From positions 372,001 through 436,000 of the forward strand of contig NZ_LT671417.1 of the NCBI RefSeq assembly GCF_900128445.1: a DNA stretch of 64,000 bases. The letters are read 5' to 3'. Positions within the stretch are counted from its first letter, which is position 1. The number at the start of each line of letters is the position of its first letter. The notes under the pieces are model-generated. The model did not search any database. It worked only from the letters and a program-made list of their open reading frames with translations, and had not been told where the DNA came from. A program made the translations under genes and the position numbers. This stretch comes from Thermophilibacter provencensis. GTDB taxonomy: Bacteria; Actinomycetota; Coriobacteriia; Coriobacteriales; Atopobiaceae. Below are positions 56,322 through 64,000 of the stretch, piece after piece.

Positions 56322-57399
56322 GGAAGTGCTTTCCGCCGCGACGAACATCCGATTCGTGCCCGTTGCGGTCGGGGCCCCTCTTGCCTCGGTGCATTGCGCG
56401 GTCCGCGGCGGCACGACGGGCGGCTCCCGAGCCTCGAAGGACGGGCAGGACGCCCACGGGACGACCGGGGCTCGATGAGGCCTCGGAACGCGCCGATCCG
56501 CCCGGCACCTCCGCGACGGAGCGGCGTCTCTTAACGGCACGAAGAGCGAGCGTAACCACGGCGATAAGCACGACAGCCACCAAGAGCCCTATTCCCACCG
56601 CAGTGAGCCAGGAGCGGTCTGCCACGGGGGCGTACCCATCCGGGAACGTCTGGGTGGCGTCCTTGTTGAGCCACTCGTCCGGAACATCGCAGCGCTCCGC
56701 GTGAACCAGAAGGCGATGCGTATTCACGCCATAGGGCGTGCAGGTGACGAGCGTACAGAGGTCGCGCCCCTGCTGGATGACCAGACTCTGGGTCTCCTCG
56801 GGGAGCACCGTCTCTATGTCGTAGACGCGGTAGGCGTGGCCCTCGCCGAGCACCTGGATGATGAAGTAGTCCCCCACCTCAAGCTGATCGAGGTCGTCGA
56901 AGATCTTCCCAGAGGGCAGGCCCGTGTGACCGGAGAGCACACAATGGCTCGACTCACCACCGATGGGAAGGGACGTTTCCTCGAGATGGCCCACGCCCTT
57001 CTCGAGCACATCGCTATCGACGGTATGGTAGATGGGCTCCTCCACCTGGATGCGCGGGATGTAGAGCGTACCCATCACGCCATCGCCCGCGATGTTGAGC
57101 GCCGCGTCGTACGCGCCGTCCTGCGGCCGAAGCGCCGCAGGGTCAAAGGGGTCCGTGACCACCGTGCGACTGCCGAGCAGGTCGGCGTTGTACGCGAGAG
57201 CCGCCTCGCGCTCCGCGGAGAGGTCCTCCTCGGCGACCTCCTCCACGGCGCTCTGCTGGAAATCGATGACGTTGCCCTGCGCCTGTTCAAGCAGATAGTT
57301 GCTCACAAAGGGATACGCCAGAAACCCGATGCCCACCAGGAGGATGAGCACCGCAGCAACGACGATGAGTCGTGTCTGTGCCTTTCGGCTGAGAGCCAT
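56314..57399 (-). CDS. Class C (pilin-polymerising) sortase
   Basis: A 361-residue class C sortase. N-terminal helix (about 10-32), lid motif Asp83-Pro-Phe85, catalytic His158 (LSGHTGLPSG), Cys220 (LVTCTPYGVN) and Arg229, then a second membrane helix (about 265-287) and a basic cytoplasmic tail of about 70 residues that is longer than usual. It lies 149 bp downstream of the backbone pilin gene and overlaps the second sortase by 8 bp. It probably links pilin subunits through isopeptide bonds. Confidence 0.93.
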   Translation of the reverse strand: MALSRKAQTRLIVVAAVLILLVGIGFLAYPFVSNYLLEQAQGNVIDFQQSAVEEVAEEDLSAEREAALAYNADLLGSRTVVTDPFDPAALRPQDGAYDAALNIAGDGVMGTLYIPRIQVEEPIYHTVDSDVLEKGVGHLEETSLPIGGESSHCVLSGHTGLPSGKIFDDLDQLEVGDYFIIQVLGEGHAYRVYDIETVLPEETQSLVIQQGRDLCTLVTCTPYGVNTHRLLVHAERCDVPDEWLNKDATQTFPDGYAPVADRSWLTAVGIGLLVAVVLIAVVTLALRAVKRRRSVAEVPGGSARSEASSSPGRPVGVLPVLRGSGAARRAAADRAMHRGKRGPDRNGHESDVRRGGKHFRE

Positions 57400-57445
57400 G
57401 TCACCACGTTCCTCGTATCAGACCGTTCTCCCTTGCGACGAAACC

Positions 57446-57515
57446 CGTTCGCCGAAGAGGCTCAGCCGCGTGGTGAGCCCCTTCGGCGAACGGCACCCGG
57501 CTCGAACCGGGTGCC
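57446..57515. terminator. Two strong hairpins between pilin and sortase genes
   Basis: CGTTCGCCGAAG pairs with CTTCGGCGAACG (57446-57492) and GGCACCCGG pairs with CCGGGTGCC (57492-57515). Neither is followed by a T-run. They may partly stop transcription or protect the pilin mRNA end, giving more pilin than sortase. Confidence 0.6.
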
Positions 57516-57548
57516 GTCGTCACGTGTCTGCGACGTGCGCGCTAGACG

Positions 57549-59009
57549 CTAGTTGTTGTGCTGCCTGCGGGCACGAACGATCAGCGCAGCAGCACCGGCG
57601 ATAAGAACGACGCCAGTAGCGGTGATGGCGATGGTGCCCTCGCCGCCCGTCACCGGGAGGGACGGGGTCTTGGTGTTGGTGATGGCGTTACCGAGAGTCA
57701 CAATGAGGTCGGCTTCCTGCGCATCGCCTTCCGTGACCGCATTAATCGTTACAGGAATGGGCGTCGTATCAAGCTGATACCCCTCAGGGGCGTCGGTCTC
57801 AACGAGAAAGTACGTCCCCGCCGGAAGGTCAGAAATGGAGCCCATGCCCTGGTTGTCAGCATTAGTCGTAATGGCGCCGACAGACGTGTTGGGGTCGCTT
57901 GCATCAGTGCGCACATCGAACGTGGCGGTAAGGTACGTGGTGGTGCTATCCTTGTCGATCTTCTGAATCTGGATGGTGTAGGTGTAGAGCTTCACCTCGT
58001 CCTCGTCGGTGTCGTAGTCGCCCGCGACGTACGGATCGCGTGCAAACTGGACCGTGGCTTCGTTGTTCTCGATGGGACCGGAAAGGGCAGCATCACCTAC
58101 CGTGGCGGAGTAGGTCACCTCTACCGTCCAGCCAGCATAGTTCGAAATCGCATCATAGTCGAACACAATCTCAAAGGTCTTGCCGTTGAGGCCGTCAGCA
58201 GGAGTGAGGCTATAGTGAATCCCCTCTGCAAGGGGCGTTTCCTGACCACCCGCGGCAGGCCTGACCGTCACCGCGATGTCGTTGTTAAAGGACAGGCCAT
58301 CAGACATGGTGTCACCAATGGCGAAGCGCTCGTTGATAGCATCCGCGGGATAGGCGGGGATGACAGACGTAATCGTAAAGGGAACTTCGTCGCCCGGCTT
58401 ATAGTCACTCACAGGACCATTCTCGCCATTGATCGTCTTGTCAACAGGAGGCTGCTCGATTGACTTCATTTCCATGTCAACGTCATCGTTAGCCAGCGTC
58501 CAGTTCCCATCGTCGCCCTGCACGGGCTCGAGCTTCGCAATAGCGCGATCGTAGATCCTCGTGGAACCACCGGTGGGCGTGACGATGATGAGGTACTCAC
58601 CGTCTTCGAGACCGTTAAACGTCACCGAAGTCTGGTTTGGTTCGACAACGTCACTATGAATATAGCTGGGCGAGAAGTTGTTATCGGAGTCCAACACATA
58701 GGACGCCATCGTATTCGCGTAACCCTTGATGGCAGTTCCATCATCCTCAGCATCGCGATACTCAACACGACCAATGCCGAAATCAGCCGTAAACTCCCAA
58801 TCAACCGTGTTGCTGCTCGAAACATAGCTGAAATCGACAACCTTATAGAGGGTTACGGTCTCGTTTTGATGAACGTTGCTGACCGTAATGTTGCCGGTCT
58901 GCGTAGTATACGCAGCCAGCGCCGTCGCAGGGAGGGCGGCGAGGGCAACCAGAACCGCAGCGAACGCGGCAAGAAGCCCCCTCAGACCCCAACTCTTCTT
59001 TCTAGCCAT
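57549..59009 (-). CDS. LPXTG-anchored backbone pilin (SpaA/FimP-like)
   Basis: A 486-residue major pilin: signal peptide (1-33, ending ALAAY), several Ig-like domains, an E-box YFLVETDAPEGY (Glu404) that catalyses intramolecular isopeptide bonds, and the LPVTGG signal (451-456) followed by a hydrophobic helix and RARRQHNN. A lysine in the middle (YKPGDEVPFTITSVIPAYPA region or PPVDKTING) would accept the sortase link; I cannot fix which one. AGGAG precedes the ATG. It is flanked by the tip adhesin and two class C sortases. Confidence 0.93.
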   Translation of the reverse strand: MARKKSWGLRGLLAAFAAVLVALAALPATALAAYTTQTGNITVSNVHQNETVTLYKVVDFSYVSSSNTVDWEFTADFGIGRVEYRDAEDDGTAIKGYANTMASYVLDSDNNFSPSYIHSDVVEPNQTSVTFNGLEDGEYLIIVTPTGGSTRIYDRAIAKLEPVQGDDGNWTLANDDVDMEMKSIEQPPVDKTINGENGPVSDYKPGDEVPFTITSVIPAYPADAINERFAIGDTMSDGLSFNNDIAVTVRPAAGGQETPLAEGIHYSLTPADGLNGKTFEIVFDYDAISNYAGWTVEVTYSATVGDAALSGPIENNEATVQFARDPYVAGDYDTDEDEVKLYTYTIQIQKIDKDSTTTYLTATFDVRTDASDPNTSVGAITTNADNQGMGSISDLPAGTYFLVETDAPEGYQLDTTPIPVTINAVTEGDAQEADLIVTLGNAITNTKTPSLPVTGGEGTIAITATGVVLIAGAAALIVRARRQHNN

Positions 59010-59068
59010 GTTCTTCTCCTTCCGCCGCTTCGCGGCATTAATGGCTATAACTTCCGTTACGTATGCAA

Positions 59069-59083
59069 GCGGTCATAGACCGC
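59069..59083. other. Small hairpin between adhesin and pilin genes
   Basis: GCGGTC pairs with GACCGC around TAT in the 86-bp gap between the two pilus genes. There is no T-run, so mRNA processing or attenuation is more likely than termination. Confidence 0.4.
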
Positions 59084-59095
59084 GAATTGCTGTGG

Positions 59096-62000
59096 CTACC
59101 GATCGAACGCCCGACGCCTGCTCCAGAGCGCATACGCGCCCAGCGTCACCGCGGCAACGCCCGTGGCTGCGAGAGCGGTGCGCCCGTTGCTTCCCGTGGC
59201 AGGAAGACTGGGAATTGCCTTATCGGAGACCGTCAACTCGACGGTCGCCACCTGATAGTCGGCATCACCTTCGGGCCCCGTTGCAGCGCTTGAATAAACC
59301 GTCTCGGACGATTCCGCTCCTGGGAACGTTATGGCCGCCATGAAGGGATGCGTTTCCTCTGGATATTGCTGGTCTTCACCATTGTTCTCTGAGAAGACGA
59401 TCTTCACAGCACCGTCCATGAGCTGATATCCGTCGGGCGCCTGCGTCTCAACGAGGAAGTAGGTCGTGCCGAGAACGAATTTGTACTTGTCTGGCTCAAA
59501 GCGAGCGATACCGCCCTGGCCGGTTGTCACCTCAGCCGCACCGCTGCCAGCCGAACCCATAGGCTGATCGACGCCCTCATCGAACTGCTCATTCCCGTTG
59601 GTGTCCACATAGAGCGCAAAGCCCGCGCCCTCAAGCGTCTTTAACGCATCGTCGGCATCGTTCTTGGTCACCTGCAGTGCCGGAAGCACATCGGGACCGG
59701 GCAGGCTCACCGAGAGTCGACCGTTGTTGCCGAGGTAGACCTTGAAGTGGCCCGCCTGATGGTCGGTAGTGGGCTCGTCATTGTTATCAACAAAGGTGGG
59801 GTAATAGGGGGCCAGTGCAGTGCCCGTCTGGTTGGCGTTGGGATCCTTATTTGCGGCAACCACGTCAAGCAGGTTTCCCAGCCTCGGTGAACCCTCGAGA
59901 ATGCAAAGCTGGCCCTCTGCATTCTGCCCAACAAAACCGCTCAGGGTGCTGCCATCGCGTCCAATGACGCGCTGCACCTTTGATGCCCCTTCGTAGTATT
60001 CGATGAGGAAATAGTAGGTGGTTCCCGCTTGGACGTTACCTCCGTTCACCGGATTGCCGAGCACTCCACCTTGACCCAAAACACCCTCGGTACCGCCGGT
60101 ATACAGCGGCGTATCCTCTTGGATGAAGTAGAACGGGTTGTCATCCGCAGGCGTGAACGTCATGGTTGCATCGCCAACGGTAACAGTCTCGTCACCATTA
60201 ATCTGACTTGCTCCTGAGTAAGCGTTGCTATAGAAGTACACCGAATTGGACCCATCGGAGTGACTCGTCAGGTAGCTCTCGGCCACCCCGTTAAAGGAGC
60301 CAGAGTCGTTATTCCAAGCTCCATCGCCCTCAACAATCGAGCCATTCCCATCGACTACTCCGCCGGCGACGCCGACTTCATATACAAGGCGCAGCGGATA
60401 GACGTTATTGGTGTAGGTCTCTTCAGGATTGTTGGATACCGTCGTACCGTCCGACTTAACCGTCACATAGTTGATGCGGAGCGGGATGAGCGCTGCAGGA
60501 ATCTGCACCGTCAGCTCCTGCTTGCCCGTCGTATTGTCCCTCGATACCCGAATGATGATGTTGTTCACACTCTGATTGCTGTAAAGAGCACTTTCAACGC
60601 TGTCCGTACCTTTGCCGTCAGCCTGCGTGTTCAGCGTATACGTGGTAACCGTTGCACCATTTTCTTGAGAATTGTGTTGATCGCTCACAACGAATGTCGT
60701 GTCACCAAACAGAAGGCCTGTAATCCCCTTGACCTCCATGTAGTCGCCAATGGGGTCGGTATAGGTGATATAGCCATCATGAAGCGGGGTCTGCGTGCCT
60801 CCGGTGGTCTCGGTGGGAATCTTTGCTGAATCGGTGATTGCACTGGTGATTTGCTGGAAAGCATTATTCAGCTCATCGGAATTCGTCGCCGCAAAGTAAC
60901 GATCGACATAGTAGAGGCTATCGGGGTTGTTGGAATCGTTGCGGGGAATCTCAACCTGATAAGCGTAGTTGCCCGAGTTATTGCCAAGCTCACCATGAAC
61001 GATAGTCCTATTGTTATTCTGATAGCTAGCCCAAGCTTCAGACACCTCTTGCACCTGCTGCTCAGTACTGGCTGCGCCCAAGGCCGTACTTTCCGGGTTA
61101 AGCACAACGTCGACCATCTCTTGCATGGCAAGCGTCTGCTGATCGGTACTGAAGCCGATGGTATAGACGCGGCAGTATGCGTTGTCGGCATTGGGAGCTT
61201 TATCCTCGCTTGCCTGCTGCCGGTAGTTCGCCGTAATTTGATTCTTCTTATAGGATGCGGTCAGCAGGGCCATGAAGCCGTCGGCGGAGTGCGGGTTGCT
61301 TGTGTCACCTCGGCCGATAATCGTGTCGCTTGCCAAGCGGCTCCACCAACTACCGCTCTCGGTTGTCCTATCTGAATCGACATCATACCTGCTATCGTTA
61401 TTATCTCGGACCAGAGTATCGGTCACTGGCCACCCGTATCCTTCTGGATACCAAGTCGCATCGGTCGCAGAAGAGAAGGATGTCGGTGCGCCGTCAGACA
61501 TAAGCACCACGTTGGGGATACGCGTATACGTAGTCTCCTCGTAGGTATACGCTGAATCAACCCCTGTCAGCATCGACATTCCGAGATGCATACCGGCTTG
61601 AATGTTGGTGCCGCCCGCGGTAATCGCATCCTGATTGTTGATATTGCAATGCACCGTAGCTTCCGCCTCGCGCTTACCACTGGTGCTCTCATATGGTTCA
61701 AACCTTGTTATCTGAAGGTAGTTCCCACTTGGCGCGTTAATGTTCCTCGCTTCAGTCAATTCTAGAAGCGTGGATGCGGTCCCGTTAAATACCGCAATGC
61801 CGATGCGATTCTCGGGGTTATCCTCAACCAGTGTGGCGATGGTCGTGTTGAGGGAGTCCACCATTGCCTGAAGTCGAGACTGAGACCGCGCGTATTCATC
61901 CGGGCCTTCAACCGTCTCCTGTGAACTCTGGCCCCAGTTCATGCTTCCCGAGAAGTCAAGGACAAAGACTACGTCCACCGGAATCTTGGGCAGCTGAGTT

Positions 62001-62392
62001 ATCTCCTGAGAGGTAGCCATCGCGGAGTATGTGACGAGGAAGTCGCCGTTATACTTCTTCTCGAGCGAATGGGATGTTGCACTGCCATTTTCATCCACGC
62101 CGCTGAACGTAACACTGTCCCCGGCGGAGACGGATTTATCCGCCCAAACGCGACCAGAGTACCGCGTTGAGATGGTTTCGGAACCGGCAGTTCCGGGCAT
62201 CCCGAATATATCTTTGTATGCATCCGCCGTCGAGGCATCCGCCACGTAGTTAGTTGCCCCGTCTGTGTTAGCCAGCGCCATCTCCGCGCCGGCAAACACG
62301 CAGACTGCAAGGACAGAGAGGAGCGCCATGAGCGCGCCCATCGCCTTGAAGGTACCCCCGGCCCTCTTGATCGCTCTCAGACTACGTGCCAT
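59096..62392 (-). CDS. VWA-domain LPXTG pilus tip adhesin
   Basis: A 1,098-residue surface protein: signal peptide (1-41), a von Willebrand A domain (about 138-470) with MIDAS residues Asp146, Ser148, Ser150 (VLDFSGSMNWG), GGTN and LMSDGAPT, long beta-rich middle domains, an E-box-bearing SpaA-like domain (YFLVETQAPDGYQL) and the LPATG signal (1063-1067) with membrane helix and RRRAFDR tail. VWA tip proteins mediate adhesion in streptococcal and actinomycete pili. The ATG at 62392 has GGGAG upstream and is preferred to one 18 bp earlier. It is first in the pilus locus, downstream of an AT-rich control region. Confidence 0.94.
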   Translation of the reverse strand: MARSLRAIKRAGGTFKAMGALMALLSVLAVCVFAGAEMALANTDGATNYVADASTADAYKDIFGMPGTAGSETISTRYSGRVWADKSVSAGDSVTFSGVDENGSATSHSLEKKYNGDFLVTYSAMATSQEITQLPKIPVDVVFVLDFSGSMNWGQSSQETVEGPDEYARSQSRLQAMVDSLNTTIATLVEDNPENRIGIAVFNGTASTLLELTEARNINAPSGNYLQITRFEPYESTSGKREAEATVHCNINNQDAITAGGTNIQAGMHLGMSMLTGVDSAYTYEETTYTRIPNVVLMSDGAPTSFSSATDATWYPEGYGWPVTDTLVRDNNDSRYDVDSDRTTESGSWWSRLASDTIIGRGDTSNPHSADGFMALLTASYKKNQITANYRQQASEDKAPNADNAYCRVYTIGFSTDQQTLAMQEMVDVVLNPESTALGAASTEQQVQEVSEAWASYQNNNRTIVHGELGNNSGNYAYQVEIPRNDSNNPDSLYYVDRYFAATNSDELNNAFQQITSAITDSAKIPTETTGGTQTPLHDGYITYTDPIGDYMEVKGITGLLFGDTTFVVSDQHNSQENGATVTTYTLNTQADGKGTDSVESALYSNQSVNNIIIRVSRDNTTGKQELTVQIPAALIPLRINYVTVKSDGTTVSNNPEETYTNNVYPLRLVYEVGVAGGVVDGNGSIVEGDGAWNNDSGSFNGVAESYLTSHSDGSNSVYFYSNAYSGASQINGDETVTVGDATMTFTPADDNPFYFIQEDTPLYTGGTEGVLGQGGVLGNPVNGGNVQAGTTYYFLIEYYEGASKVQRVIGRDGSTLSGFVGQNAEGQLCILEGSPRLGNLLDVVAANKDPNANQTGTALAPYYPTFVDNNDEPTTDHQAGHFKVYLGNNGRLSVSLPGPDVLPALQVTKNDADDALKTLEGAGFALYVDTNGNEQFDEGVDQPMGSAGSGAAEVTTGQGGIARFEPDKYKFVLGTTYFLVETQAPDGYQLMDGAVKIVFSENNGEDQQYPEETHPFMAAITFPGAESSETVYSSAATGPEGDADYQVATVELTVSDKAIPSLPATGSNGRTALAATGVAAVTLGAYALWSRRRAFDR

Positions 62393-62442
62393 ATGCCCAC
62401 TCCCAACCATTCTGCTGCGTCTTAGCTTCGGCTTAGCGTCGC

Positions 62443-62505
62443 GATAGAGTTATTCAGCTAATTGTTTGGAACTCTATCAGTAGGGGGGTACAAAAAACAA
62501 TACCC
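62443..62505 (-). promoter_or_regulatory. Candidate promoter/operator of the pilus locus
   Basis: An inverted repeat GATAGAGTT/AACTCTATC (62443-62451 and 62470-62478) encloses 18 bp; its distal arm contains TAGAGT, a possible -10, with TTGTTT 18 bp upstream. The G-rich boxes GTACCCCCCTACT and GGAGGGGGTAT flank the -35 region on the minus strand, echoing GGAGGGGGT at the capsule and surface-protein promoters. Confidence 0.5.
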
Positions 62506-62720
62506 CCTCCGTCTTTTTTACAATCTAATTTATTATCATTTGTTAATGATCATACTACTAATGTTTACTTTATACTTAGTTTCTTTAGTTTATAGATATG
62601 TATTCTTCTATTTGTTTATATGTCTGTATCTCAGATTGTTAAAACTAAAAAGTGTAGTAGGGGGTATTTTGTTACCCATCACACCCTTTCATTTTTCTGA
62701 AAGATAACAATCTAGGATTA
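62460..62720. other. AT-rich non-coding segment
   Basis: About 260 bp of strikingly AT-rich sequence in a GC-rich window, for example TTTATACTTAGTTTCTTTAG. It carries three copies of a TAGGGGGTA-like box on either strand. The frames within it are hydrophobic low-complexity translations without ribosome sites and are not believed. It could be a regulatory silencer target or a transferred segment. Confidence 0.7.
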
Positions 62721-63221
62721 CGTGATGTATTCTGGGGTTCTGTGGGTCACCTCAGATGTCTTTGCTCCCGAAAGGCAGTTGCTGAGAAGAGCGTTGGAGC
62801 GCCGCGCTCCCTCCCTGGTCTGACCGTGCCAGACGGACCCACCGCTGCGCGTAACGTGGAGACACACGCTGTGCGCACGGTCGACTGCCCCACATCGGAT
62901 ACAACATACGAATCTCTATATAGAATCGAGAAGGCCATGGGCGTTCATTGAGGCAATCCTCTGATCCGGAACGACGCACCCCACCTTCATCCCCTTGACC
63001 AGCGCCGTGCAGAGGCCCGTGCGGGTACGGGACCGAGCTGGGGGGTCGTCGACGATCCCACGCGGGTAGCCCGTCACCGCTTATGCTCAAAGGCATAACC
63101 GCAGGGCTGTTTCCTCGGAAGCTCTCCAACCTGTCGGCATCGCCGCATAAAGGAAAATATCAGGTCAGGGCTCCTCCTTGACTGAATAGGAAAAATTAGG
63201 AAATAAAGGAAAGGAGACGAC
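62721..63221. other. No supported gene; possible remnant
   Basis: Short frames exist on both strands but none has a ribosome site or a recognisable motif. One minus-strand reading between about 62950 and 63060 (VKGMKVGCVVPDQRIASMNA) looks protein-like and might be a gene fragment. AAAGGAAAGGAG before 63222 is the ribosome site of the next gene. Confidence 0.4.
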
Positions 63222-64000
63222 ATGGTCCACGATGAGATCTTCTCTCCGTCATTTGGCAACAGGCCGTCATACCTTGTGGGACGCCAGGACATCATGACCT
63301 CCCTCATCGAGGGCCTGCGCAGCGCGCCCGGAAGCAAGGACCGGGCCGTCGTGCTCCTCGGACAGCGGGGCAGCGGAAAGACCGTCCTCCTCTGGGAGCT
63401 TGCGGAGCGGGCGGCAAAAGACGGGCTTGTGATTGCCTCGCCCACAATTGCCTCGGAAGCAATGCTCACTCGCATCGTCGAAAAGATTCAGGAGAGCGGG
63501 GCTCAGTACGTCGAAGGCACGCGTTCCGCATCGCTTTCTGGTGGCAGCCTCGGCGCGCTGGGATTCTCCTTTGGACTTGAGTTCATGCGCGAGGTGGAGA
63601 AGACGAAGTCCACGCAGTACAAACTTGTTCGACTTGCCCGCGAGGTAACGTCAGCCGGCCACGGAACGCTCATTCTTGTGGACGAGCTGCAGGCAAACTC
63701 CCCTGAGGTGCGGCAGCTCGTAACCGTGTATCAGGAGATGGTCGGAGAAGGGCTTGACGTCTCCCTTGTCATGGCGGGACTGCCTGGGGCGGTCGCAGCC
63801 ACGCCCAACGACCGCGTTCTGACGTTCCTCAACCGGGCACGAAAGATCAAGCTTTCCAGCCTTTCCATCAGCGACATCGATGCGTTTTACGCAGATGCGT
63901 TCGCGCGGCTTGGAATCTCGATCGACGCTTCCTTGCGAAGGGAGGCCGCGCAGTTCACGCAGGGATCTCCGTACATGCTGCAGCTCGTTGGCCACGCCAT
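63222..64000 (+). CDS. AAA/ORC1-like ATPase, 3' end outside window
   Basis: The first 259 residues of a P-loop ATPase that stays open to the window edge. Walker A is GQRGSGKT (47-54), Walker B is LILVDELQ (Asp154, Glu155), preceded by SFGNRPSYLVGRQDIM, the start typical of ORC1/Cdc6-like or AAA_16 ATPases. KLSSLSISDIDAFYADAFAR fits the lid region. AAGGAG lies 5 bases before the ATG. Such proteins are found singly, in defence systems or with DNA-binding C-terminal domains; the missing part is needed to decide. Confidence 0.85.
   Translation, partial: MVHDEIFSPSFGNRPSYLVGRQDIMTSLIEGLRSAPGSKDRAVVLLGQRGSGKTVLLWELAERAAKDGLVIASPTIASEAMLTRIVEKIQESGAQYVEGTRSASLSGGSLGALGFSFGLEFMREVEKTKSTQYKLVRLAREVTSAGHGTLILVDELQANSPEVRQLVTVYQEMVGEGLDVSLVMAGLPGAVAATPNDRVLTFLNRARKIKLSSLSISDIDAFYADAFARLGISIDASLRREAAQFTQGSPYMLQLVGHA

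Noticed and set aside
62462-62707. 81-codon hydrophobic frame in the AT-rich segment
   Set aside because: No ribosome site, composition follows the AT-rich DNA, and the segment fits a promoter region better.
62742-63129. Short frames on both strands before the AAA ATPase gene
   Set aside because: No ribosome sites or recognisable domains; kept only as a possible remnant.
1-64000. tRNA, rRNA, tmRNA, RNase P and SRP RNA genes
   Set aside because: None was recognised by eye; tRNAscan-SE and Rfam scans would be the decisive test.

Overview
The window looks like chromosomal DNA from a high-GC, Gram-positive anaerobe, most likely class Coriobacteriia (Olsenella/Atopobiaceae-like). The grounds are the GC-rich codon use, many sortases and sortase-anchored surface proteins, a flavodiiron protein, an IS1249-type (IS256-related) insertion sequence, and an NRAMP-like gene of the kind described from Eggerthella lenta. 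This is inference from gene content; no rRNA, tRNA or other phylogenetic marker RNA was seen.

Layout. (1) 1-12.3 kb: a signalling and sugar region with a truncated GHKL histidine kinase, a membrane-anchored family 3 glycosidase with reversed domain order, a LytTR response regulator/GHKL kinase pair, two PH-domain membrane proteins, and a second membrane-anchored family 3 glycosidase. (2) 12.4-18 kb: a PRC/MgtE_N/CBS membrane protein translationally coupled to a divergent NRAMP protein whose metal-site motifs look like the magnesium-transporting branch, then a FUSC-family transporter. (3) 18-21.1 kb: an aldo/keto reductase and a PP2C-like phosphatase gene split by a 1,347-bp insertion sequence with an 8-bp target duplication. 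(4) 21.2-26.9 kb: a surface polysaccharide control module (chain-length protein, tyrosine kinase, PHP phosphatase), a small surface protein, a class B sortase and an LCP ligase. (5) 27-31 kb: an envelope-associated operon (CNNM/CorC protein, a cyanophycin-synthetase-N-like protein, a YtxH-like protein, a PRC-barrel protein). (6) 31.5-40.1 kb: two orphan nuclease-like proteins, a flavodiiron protein, an EF-G-like GTPase, an SPFH protein with a 58-residue ribbon-helix-helix partner, and an RNA m5U methyltransferase. (7) 40.2-46.2 kb: purine genes purE-purF-purM-purN with a class B sortase gene embedded in the run, and a divergent pyridoxal/pyridoxamine kinase. (8) 46.4-54.5 kb: a zinc-ribbon membrane protein, a repeat-rich sortase-anchored protein, an FHA protein, a Ser/Thr kinase and a membrane protein; three of these share a GTTGCRCAAC palindrome in their upstream regions. 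(9) 54.6-62.5 kb: a decayed AlbA_2-domain gene with paired 37-bp repeats, then a pilus locus (VWA tip adhesin, backbone pilin, two class C sortases). (10) 62.5-64 kb: an AT-rich non-coding segment and the start of an AAA-type ATPase.

Common threads. Most of the window builds or regulates the cell surface: four sortases, four predicted wall or surface proteins, capsule control, LCP ligation and membrane-tethered glycosidases. A second thread is non-coding: several families of long, near-perfect inverted repeats sit at the 3' ends of genes, and in at least four cases the element itself supplies the stop codon. Many start codons were moved inward from the longest open frame on the basis of a Shine-Dalgarno sequence; the reasons are given per gene.
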